NCBI GenBank assembly: GCA_029204225.1
Contig: CM055106.1
Span: forward strand, 33,638,361-33,702,360
Origin: Diphasiastrum complanatum
Taxonomy: Eukaryota; Streptophyta; Lycopodiopsida; Lycopodiales; Lycopodiaceae
Direction of reading: 5' to 3'
DNA length: 64,000 nucleotides
In this document: positions 55,860 to 64,000 of the stretch, piece after piece
How positions within the stretch are numbered: position 1 is the first letter of the stretch
Layout of the letters: each line of letters starts with the position of its first letter
Translations under genes and position numbers: made by a program
Notes under the pieces: model-generated
The model's database searches: none
Told to the model about the DNA's origin: nothing
What the model saw: only the letters and a program-made list of their open reading frames with translations

Positions 55860-56405
55860 TGTGCAGGAATTCGCAACTTCACCCAGAATTCATCCTCAGT
55901 GTCCACGATTTGGTAATGATGGTCGCGAATTTTGAGGCAGCATTCTGAGGGCTTGCGAATTCCTATAAGTGATTTGTGTTGGCCAAAAGAGAGAAAATGT
56001 CTGATAATGCAAAAATGTACCTGATCAGAATTTGCGGAGGTAATAGAGAAATCGTAAGGATCAATTTGAGCTCCCGCGAATTGTCTGCGAATTCTGAACA
56101 TGGGTATCTGATGAAGAAAACTCCATTTTTTTGATTTTTTTGACATTTTTCTTCTGAGATAGAATTCGCGGAGGCCAAAAATAAATCATTCTCTGTAAAA
56201 AAGAGGTCAGGCAAATTCTTTTTGAGATGATGTGAAAACATTTTGTCTGAAACTAATGACTTTTGTGGTTTTCTCAGAGAAGATCTAATAGTATCTTGAT
56301 GGGTGGAACAGCAAATCACAGCAAAAATGGTGTCAAAATGGCATACAAATAATAGAAAAAAGGAGAAGAAGAAGAAAAAATAAATAGTAGAGAAAAAGCA
56401 GCTAA
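55860..56405 (-). promoter_or_regulatory. Spacer with clustered GCGAA words between pol and ORF
   Basis: GCGAATTC, GCGAATT and TTCGCG words recur about seven times between 55868 and 56168. No coding sequence is supported. The block may include an LTR; I found no clear ends. Confidence 0.4.
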
Positions 56406-59400
56406 TACATATCAAGATAAAAACAGAGTTCGTAGTACTTTCTCAGTCGACTTCCATTGACCACAGTGTCGAGGACATCGCCTTGAAGGGTTTGGAGTTG
56501 AACATATCCAGAGGCAAAGATTTTTTTTATGACGTAAGGTCCTTGGCCTGAAAATTTTAGTTTGTCTATGAAGGCTTTGGCCTAGTATAGCAGGTTCTTA
56601 TCGCACACCTAGAAATCTCTAAGTTTCAATGATCGATCATGCCATACTTTTTGTCGTCGTTTGTGGACTTGTTGAGCATGGATGCTGATCTGTCGTGTTT
56701 CACAGAGTTGCTCCAGATGGAATAACCTATTTGCTAGATTCTGAGGAGTATCGAGCTCAAGGTTGTAGGCTACTCAAAGGGAGGGAATACGGAATTCCAT
56801 AGGCATAACGGCTTCTTGACCATATGTGAGCTGGAAGGGGGTTAAGTTTGTAGCTCGTTTTGGGGTAGTGCAATAAGCCCAGAGAGCAGCATGGAGTTTG
56901 AGTTCCCAATTAGATCGGCTGGATTCGACGGTTTTGGTGAGAATGCCACATAGGATTTTATTGGTGGATTCTGCCTGGCCATTGCAGTGTGGATAGTATG
57001 GGGAACTTTTGTGATGTACCACAAAAAATTTGGAAAGAAGTTCTGCTATGACAGAGTTAAGGAAATGTGTTCCCCTATCACTGATAAGCTCTAGAGGGCA
57101 TCTGAACTGAACTATAACCTGTTCATAGAGAAATTTGGCTGTGGAACGAGCGTCAACATTGCGAATAGCTCTTGCTTCAGCCCATTTGGTGTAGTAGTCC
57201 ATAGCTACTATGATGTAACGAGATTGTGTGTGTCGAGCAGCAGGACTAATAGGTCCGACATAATCAATTCCCCATACCTGGAAAGCTTGATTAGTGGTTA
57301 CAGGATGTAAAGGCATGTAGTCTATTTTTTGAAAGCGTTTTGTGCGTTGGCAGACATCACAAGCCTTAGTGTAATTGTGCATATCCTTGAAGAGTGTTGG
57401 CCACCAGAAACCGGCCAAGATGATTTTCTTAGCAGTTGTTTCAGAAGAGAAATGGCCAACACCAATACCTTCATGAGTGAGGGAAATTACAGAGGGGATT
57501 TCTCCTTCAGTAAGACATTGTCGGATAATTCCATCTAACCTTTGCTTGTAGAGTTGTCCTGCAATTAACGTATAAGGTTTAGTTTTGAGGACCAATGCTC
57601 GTTGTTCGGGTTTAGAGAAGGAAGGATCCATCTGTCCTGAAGTTAAATATTCGATAATTTCCTTAGCCCATACAGGTGTAGAGTCAACTTGGAAAAGGAT
57701 TGCATCTGGTAAATCATCATTGACATGTGGTGCAGGTCTTGTTGATGAGATACAACAGTGCTTGATGATCAGTGAAGAATGCAAAGACTTTTCCTAGAAG
57801 ATAATGGCAAAACTTCTGAACTGCATATACCATTGCCAAGGCTTCATGTTCGGTGATGGTATAATTGACCTCAGCAGGTATCAATTGTCGACTAAGAAAA
57901 CAAATTGGGTAATCATTTTTTAATTCTCCCGGTTGGGTGAGCACTGCTCCAATGGCATACTTTGATGCATCGGTATGCACATAGAATTCTTTAGAATAAT
58001 CAGGAGCCTGGAGGATGGGTGCTTTGGTAAGGGCTTCTTTGAGTTGATTGAAGATGACGCGTTGTTCATCCGTCCATTTGAGAACTACAACTACTTTGTA
58101 GATTAAGCGGGCTTTGTTAGTGAAATCAAAAATAAAGCATCGATAGTAGTTGGCGTGGCCAAGGAAGGAGTAAACTTCACGTATCGTACGCGGTTCCGGT
58201 AGATTTTGAATGATAAGGATCTTTTCAGGATCAGTGGCAATGCCATTTCGTGAGATAATATGTCCTAACACAATACCATGGGTTACCCAAATCTGACATT
58301 TTTCAGGATTAAGAGAGATACCGAAGTGTTGACATAGGATAAAAATAATTTCGAGCACAGACAGATGACGTATTTCTTCGGAATGTGTTCCTAAATCGTC
58401 CAAGTAAACTTCTAAGGTATCGCCCATCTGCTAAGGAAAGGCCACTTGCATAACACGTTGGAAGGTGCTAGGAGCATTGCAGAGCCCAAAAGGCATGACT
58501 TTCCAGCAGAAGGTTCCCCATTCTATGGCAAAGGCGATTTTGTGTTGATCTTCTTCAGCGATTTGAATCATATTATATCCGCTAAAGCCATCTAAGAAGG
58601 AGTAAGACTCATCTCTTGCTAGATTTTCTAAGATGGATTCTCTGAAAGGTAATGGAAAATGATCTTGTTCAGTGATGGCGTTACGTTTCTTAAAATCGAC
58701 ACAGATCCGGAGTTTTCCATTTTTCTTGGGGACGATGACAATTGGGAAAACCCACTCAGTATGTTCAATTTCATATATAGATCCCGCATCTAAAAGGCGT
58801 TATAATTCTTCTTTGATCTTGGCCTTATAGATGGGATTGCATCTGTACGGACGACTCGCAATGGGCCTCGCACCCGGTTTAAGTGGGATACGATGCACAA
58901 CTACTTGGGGTGAGACGCCTTTCATGTCTTTATAGGTCCAGACAAAGATATGTCGATATTTTTGTAGGAGCTTTTCAAGCCGTCTTCGTTGTTCGCGATT
59001 GAGATGAGCTCCGATGTGGACAAGATATTCGTTGGTTTCATTTGGCTCACTCAGGGAAAGGGTTATGGTTTGTGCAGGGCCTTCGTAGGGTGAATTACCA
59101 GTGGGCTCACGTTGAGCTTGGGGTAATTTTATTGTGACATCCTCGATCGTATAGTCCTTAAAGTATGCAGGAACATCATGGGCTAGAGATTCTAGGGGGG
59201 CCTTGCCTTTATCTTGCCGAGATGGTGTTTTTTCGGGGATGGGTGTAGGGCTAGAGGCAATCTCAGGAACTTTCCGAACAGTTGTGAGGTCACCTGGCAG
59301 TTGAATTTGAAGTGGTTTTTTCATTTTCTCTTTCATAGTATAACCACGTAGTTGAGGTTTTGGTGGTGGAGAGATAGTGGGCATGTCATGGAGGATCTCA

Positions 59401-59549
59401 TCATCAATTTGAAAGATAGTCTCCTCCTCACAAAGATCCCATGGATAGTGTGAAATGATTTCGCAGTTGAGGGCATTCATTAGCAGTGTGATGTTGTGAG
59501 CAGATTGAACACCAGACATTTTCGATTGTTGGAAAGGATTACTCAGCAA
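56406..59549 (-). pseudogene. Ty3/Gypsy pol with several stops, apparently lacking protease
   Basis: Minus-strand pieces are collinear with Gypsy pol. The lead-in has NREQRRRLEKLLQKYRHIF. Reverse transcriptase has VIVPKKNGKLRICVDFKKRN, GTFCWKVMPFGLCNAPSTFQ and YLDDLGTHSEE. RNase H shows FYVHTDASKYAIGAVLTQ and FLSRQLIPAEVNYTITEHE. Integrase has an HHCC region (CDVCQRTKRF), GIDYVGPISPAARHT, LISDRGTHFLN and CNGQAEST. A C-terminal tail with FSGQGPYVIKKI ends near 56406. In-frame stops lie at 58800-58802, near 58430 and near 56773. No DTG/DSG protease motif is present between gag and reverse transcriptase. The RNase H and integrase style recalls non-chromovirus elements of early land plants (Selgy/Phygy-like), from memory. 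Confidence 0.88.
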
Positions 59550-60226
59550 TTTGTTTCATGGCGGTTTGGAAATTGGCAGTGAGTTTATCCATATGTGATT
59601 GTTGAGCTTTTTGCTAGGTTTTCATTTGCTGTAGAATTTTAGAAGAGTGAGCAATATTATCAGACTTAGGATGATTCGGATTCTTAGATTTCTTTTTACA
59701 ATGGTCAAAGTCATCATCGGAACCTTCGTCTTCTTCACGGATAGCATCGGTCATCACATCTTTAAGTTGATCATAAAGGTCAACTGGTTTGAGTTCACGG
59801 TGGATGTTTTTAGGCAATCCAACTAAAAATAGTTTTATGGCCATGCATTCAGTGATATTTTTATCAACACATTCTACTTTGAGACGTTTAAAACGCTCAA
59901 TGTAGTTTCGAACAGACTCTTCGCGACGCATCTTGATATGAGTAATTTGAATGAATGGGCTCTGAGTCAATTTGGATGGTTTGAAACGCTTAATGAGAGC
60001 TTCCTTGAGGGTGGTCCAAGAAGCAAGATCAGGAGTTTCGAGATTCAAGTACCACTCCTTGGTGGTGCCATAGAGTACCATGGGAAATAGGCGAAGCTTT
60101 TCAGTTTCAGAGGTATCTCCATAAAAATGGCATGCATTATCAAAGTCTTGGAGAAATCGGACTGGGTCAGATTCGCCATCTTACTTTGTGCATCGATACG
60201 TGGAATTCTTCGTTCCATTCGGCTAA
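59470..60226 (-). pseudogene. Gypsy gag with zinc knuckle
   Basis: The retrotransposon gag domain is clear: DPVRFLQDFDNACHFYGDTS, TTKEWYLNLETPDLASWTTL, and the conserved MRREESVRNYIERFKRLK. A frameshift near 59615 separates it from the knuckle CSICSQHHTANEC at about 59475-59515. A second frame change near 60180 separates it from a possible start at 60226 (MERRIPRID). It belongs to the pol that follows on the same strand. Confidence 0.85.
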
Positions 60227-60751
60227 TACTAAACAAATAAGCAATAATGAACATGCCACAATAAAACCGATGAAAAGGAGGCAAGAGGAGACCCGAGCAC
60301 CTTCCCTCAAGCTATGCACCTTTCCAAGGGGAACACAAATGAAATAGAATGATAATTCTCCAAAATAGAGAGCAAGATAGCTTAATCTCAAAAGTGTCAT
60401 TTACAATGCAAATACCTCTCCTTTTATGGCAAGGAGGGTCTTCCATAAGTGTCTACTAACTTATGGGACTAATCTGTTTCTAGCCTTTCTAGAACTTCTA
60501 ACTTAGGATTTAGAACTTCAATTTTCTTAACTTAGGACAACTTAAGATAAAATATTTCTAATCTTAAGTTTCTTGAGTCTAAGTTCTAAATCTAAGTTTA
60601 AGCTATTTTATTATTATTTAAGCTTCTACTCATGGACTTACAAAACACATGCCATGGCTTGAAGTTTATTGACAAATACTCATACGTGGTCTTACAAGAC
60701 ACATGCCACGGAGTTTTATTATTTTTTTATTTTCTCTGTGTTAGCATAGTT
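60227..60751. other. No gene recognised upstream of the Gypsy gag
   Basis: AT-rich sequence that should contain the leader and 5' LTR of the minus-strand Gypsy element. No primer site or LTR end could be identified. Confidence 0.4.
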
Positions 60752-61046
60752 TCTAATAACTCAAGAGTTTGGTTGGTTTATCTCTCTACCCCAGAGCAAG
60801 ATGCTTGTTTGGCTCTTCCATAATGAGATTTACTTAGTTTTTTGAAGGATATGCATGAAACTTGCTTGACTTTGGATGATGATTGCCTTTTGTGTGTACG
60901 AGCTCTTGCCTGGATTCAAATTGTGTTTGATAGCTCATCAAGATCCAAGTTTAGTGTGCAATCTCTCATACATGTAGGTCATGGTAGATCTATCCAAGGT
61001 CCTCAATACTCACTTTTTTGACAGTCAATAGGCTTCCATATCGACT
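60752..61046 (-). repeat. Inverted repeat, partner at 43895-44195
   Basis: The reverse complement matches 43895-44195 over about 290 bp with few differences. Confidence 0.88.
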
Positions 61047-61049
61047 TCT

Positions 61050-61110
61050 AACACACATACTTCTCTATCAGTGACTATGAAAAACTGTACCAAAGTGATA
61101 CGTTACTCGG
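61050..61110 (-). repeat. 60-bp fragment of the Gypsy-type LTR at 38.3 kb, inverted
   Basis: CACACATACTTCTCTATCAG and the following 40 bases match the reverse complement of 38297-38357 almost exactly. It lies directly next to another repeat's end at 61046. Confidence 0.8.
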
Positions 61111-61560
61111 ATGCCGAATACAAGGTATTTGTGCAGACAAGTAAACTAGTTTAAAGACAGTTTTTTAGACATGCATTGAAAATAAAAAATAGAAATTCAA
61201 AGTTCTAAGTAGCCAAAATTCATTAGTATTTCACCACAATTGGAATATTGTTTGACCTTCATTCGAATTTTAATTTGAACTTCAATTGACATTTGAAGTT
61301 GAGTCAACATTTGACCTTTATTTAACAGTAAATATTCGACGTTCAATGTTTCGACAATCAACATTTGACCTTTATTTGGCAATCGACTACTAGCACAACA
61401 TCCAAGGAGGCATGAGACTCTTTAAGTGGCATCTATAAATTCAAGATGTTACTACAAGGCTCTATTTGAGGAAGAAGTTTTTTTGTTGATAAAATATCAG
61501 AATCTTGTATTATTAGTGATTATGTAAACCATTTTAGATTCATGTTGAATCAATTAGCAG
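61111..61560. other. No gene; short repeated words
   Basis: The word ACATTTGACCTTTATTT occurs twice about 55 bp apart near 61310 and 61365. Nothing else is recognised. Confidence 0.45.
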
Positions 61561-62640
61561 TCGTTTGCTCTCCAATTTTTGATTCAAATATATTACTATA
61601 TATTCTACCACATTTTATGAATATAAAGTAATGTTGGTTACCACACAGTTTCATATAAGATTGCAAAATGTGACCTCCATTCTTTTCCAAGAACAAAGTT
61701 TAAGGAAGCAAAGTGGTTCAAGTTTTACAACATTGCCTTGTTCTCCAAGAACAAGCATTACAAGAGGCATTCCAAGAATGCTAAATCCTCTACTCTTGTC
61801 AACAACATGCAGGAGAAACAAATCCCTCCAACAAAGTTTAAGTCAATTCCAAACAATCAAAAATGGATTTTTTGGTACGATAAGAAACCTGGCCATGACA
61901 TTAAAGATTGCATAACCAAATTGCAAAATCAGGGCATTCAATGAGAGTGAAAGAAAACAACATCAAAATGTAGCAACTAATCATCAAGGCCCCTAGACTA
62001 CATTTGAATCAAAATCTATTTTGCTCAAGCTTCATCACTTTTAAACGTATATTGTTAGTACCTCAACTTAGGAACTACCCAACAAGAGAAGTTTGTTAAA
62101 ATTTTTTAATACTTCACATCATAATAAGTTTATCTATGTGGGAGGCTTAAGTCTCACCAAATCGAAGGCCCGTGCACTATGCAAATTTCTCTGCAAAATG
62201 GTACTCAAAGACTTATTACTGATGTTCTCTATGTTTTTTGATTAACTAAATGATTATTATCTATCAGTAGAACTAGAACATACAATCTAGTTCACTGATA
62301 AGAAATGTCGGATTCTAGTATATAGAAAAGCTCTTGCTAAAAGCATGAGAAATGGTTATCTTTATAAATTTAGTAATGATTCTTCATACAAAACTCAAAT
62401 CTCATTTGAGAGTACTAATATTCTATGACATTAGAAATTAGGAAATCTTAGTATGAGAAGCTTAAGATACATGTATGAAAACCAACTGGTGAATGATCTC
62501 AATATATGCAAATATTTCTCTTCCACTTGCAAGTGTGACTCTTGTATTTAGACAAGCATGTAGGAAGTAGATTTTCTAAGAATCAAGACTTAATCCATTT
62601 GGATATTTGTGGGCTAATCTGCTAGAAAGCCATAAACCCC
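61561..62640 (+). pseudogene. Decayed Copia gag-to-GAG-pre-integrase fragment
   Basis: A zinc-knuckle region with damaged cysteines (WIFWYDKKPGHDIKDCITK) is followed after stops by protease-downstream sequence (KALAKSMRNGYLYKFSND). A GAG-pre-integrase remnant comes next (KLGNLSMRSLRYMYENQLVN, then CKCDSCI). Frames shift repeatedly. It is from a Copia lineage other than Copia-1. Confidence 0.75.
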
Positions 62641-63376
62641 AGCCAGCCATATCCAAGCTTGCTTGGAAGAGGAGGAGAGAGAGACTGGTCGCGGGACAGC
62701 CTGCGCGCCCACAACCATTTTAGCAACTATGTGTGTTTATGTGTCCAGCATGCCAGAGAGCCCTTACCAGCGTCCAAAATCATTGTGAATCACAGGATTC
62801 AGTTCTACATCCATCAAGGATTGAGATTCAGGTAGATAAGGATTTTTGATCATCTTGCAGCCACTTGATCTACTTGGATTCAATTTAAGGGTCATTGAAA
62901 GGACTTGAAGTGCAATAAGCACTTTAGTTTCATTCAAAATTTTCACTATGAAATAAAGGTTGGGTCCCATTTTGTTGAAAGGTAAAGTTCTTTCACTTTG
63001 AAGAAATAGTTGAAAAAGCTAAAAAGCCTCTAATTTGGACCTCCTTAAGCGTTTTTTGACCAAATGAAGGGCTGTAGCCTCCAAACGAAGGGCACCTTGA
63101 ATGTACTTACAAGTATGGTACATCAAAATAGAGTGATTGCCACGGAAAAAGTGTTTGGATAATTCCAAATGTGACTTCCCCACCTTATAGCGCACGAAGT
63201 GAGAATTCATGGTAAGAAACATTTCGGAAAGCGAAAGTGATTTGGCTTCCAATTTGGTGGCAAAGCAGTGGGTGGCCTGGTAAGCCAAAAATTGTAGGTC
63301 ATTATGTTTTAGTTTTGACATGACTGTTGGCCTTGGCATGCTCTCTTAAGCCTACATGTCGAGTTTTACGTAATTT
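62641..63376. other. No gene confirmed
   Basis: A minus-strand frame at 63019-63339 is open but has no recognisable domain. The region directly precedes a plus-strand Copia gag and is probably its leader. Confidence 0.35.
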
Positions 63377-64000
63377 GGAGATGGCCAACTTCAATCAAGC
63401 AATTTTGGGTGATGCAAGTAAACTCAATGGGGCTTCCAACTATAACATCTGGAAGTTCAAAATAAAAAGTATATTGATGGAGACAGAGCTATGGGATATT
63501 ATTGCGGGCATTGAAATAAGGCCAAAACACCACCCTTGCATGCCACGACTGCCAGGGGAGCTTGGGAAGCTCTTAGAACACAATTTCAAAATTTCAATTC
63601 AGTTCGAGCTATGTTCCTGAAGTCAAAATTGAACACTATTAGGATAAAAGAAGGTGAAATGGTGGGATCTTTCTTCACCAGGATCAAAGAGCTGAGAAAC
63701 CAACTTGTGGCAATTGCAGAACCAATCAGAGATGTAGAATTGGTGCATACCACAATGAGCGGAGTATCAGAAGGCCTATAGATGTTTGTAAGTGGCATTG
63801 CCTTGAGAGAGGGATTGCCTACCTTTAAAGATTTGCATGGAATCATGTCGCAGGAAGAGCAATGACAAGAGGCAGTAAATTCAAAGCAAACTCCATAGGA
63901 GGTTCAAACATTGTTGGCCAAGAATAAACAAAAAGATTGAAAAAGAGTTCCAAGGAAGGGCAAGGATGATGAGGACGAGGGAGAGTCATCATCAAAGCCG
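63377..64000 (+). pseudogene. Copia gag, continues past the window end
   Basis: It starts at ATG 63380 (MANFNQAILGDASKLNGASN, then YNIWKFKIKSILMETELWDI). It shifts frame near 63530, then continues TARGAWEALRTQFQNFNSVR and RIKEGEMVGSFFTRIKELRN. These are typical DUF4219/UBN2 gag segments. Two stops follow near 63779 and 63863. It differs from the Copia-1 gag. Zinc knuckle and pol would lie beyond the window. Confidence 0.8.

Noticed and set aside
63019-63339. A 106-residue minus-strand ORF before the last Copia gag
   Set aside because: No recognisable domain, and it lies where the leader of the adjacent plus-strand element is expected; kept only as unassigned sequence.

Overview
The window looks like repeat-dominated nuclear DNA of a land plant. 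It is AT-rich and packed with pieces of Ty1/Copia and Ty3/Gypsy retrotransposons in both orientations, many nested in one another. Two transposase-type genes with plant-like introns or insertions are also present. The combination of a SWIM-containing MULE-like transposase, a ParB-like/amino-methyltransferase gene and a second transposase-like family reminds me of non-flowering plants (ferns, lycophytes, bryophytes, perhaps gymnosperms). That placement rests on memory of the families and is uncertain. I see no convincing ordinary host gene, no tRNA or rRNA gene and no CRISPR array.

Layout. 0-2.9 kb: Copia debris, with primer-binding-site-like motifs at 60-71 (minus) and three in a row at 1061-1169, and a decayed minus-strand reverse transcriptase/RNase H. 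2,990-8,850: a complete young Copia element (here Copia-1) with LTRs identical by eye, a 5-bp target duplication and one open 1316-residue polyprotein. It interrupts the last codons of a minus-strand transposase-like pseudogene that resumes at 8,851-10,286 and has a duplicated upstream part (10.2-10.8 kb). 11.0-12.1 kb: Gypsy integrase debris joined to Copia reverse-transcriptase debris. 14.5-17.4 kb: an unknown ORF, then a polypurine tract and LTR-like promoter. 17.4-18.4 kb: two Copia fragments in opposite orientation. 18.4-27.5 kb: mostly unassigned.

27.6-33.9 kb is the most unusual part. On the minus strand lies an intron-containing gene of about ten exons, with a ParB/sulfiredoxin-like GNHR motif near its N-terminus and a C-terminal domain laid out like a beta-class DNA amino-methyltransferase (motif IV position first, motif I last). 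Divergently, only about 75-260 bp away, is a MULE-like transposase with a SWIM-type zinc finger. Both carry in-frame stops (mostly TAG) and look decayed, but the pairing suggests a mobile element that carried its own DNA-modification gene.

34-47.5 kb: patchwork of Copia and Gypsy gag remnants, truncated LTR-like pieces and inverted duplications. 47,516-53,946: a second full-length Copia of the same lineage (Copia-2), with two visible LTR differences, a target duplication and one nonsense codon in gag. It sits inside what was a roughly 0.6-kb spacer between two inverted arms. 54.8-60.3 kb: a minus-strand Gypsy element (gag, pol with stops) followed by an intact ORF of about 301 residues that may belong to the same family as the ORF at 15.2 kb. 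60.7-64 kb: further inverted repeats and two plus-strand Copia gag remnants, the last cut by the window end.

The two complete Copia elements share LTR ends (TGTGAAAA...TTTTTCACA), a 14-bp G-box palindrome, the initiator-tRNA-type primer site and a stop codon formed by the first bases of the 3' LTR. Fragments of close relatives occur at 17.4, 34.1 and 43.1 kb, so this lineage appears to have been a major recent shaper of the locus.
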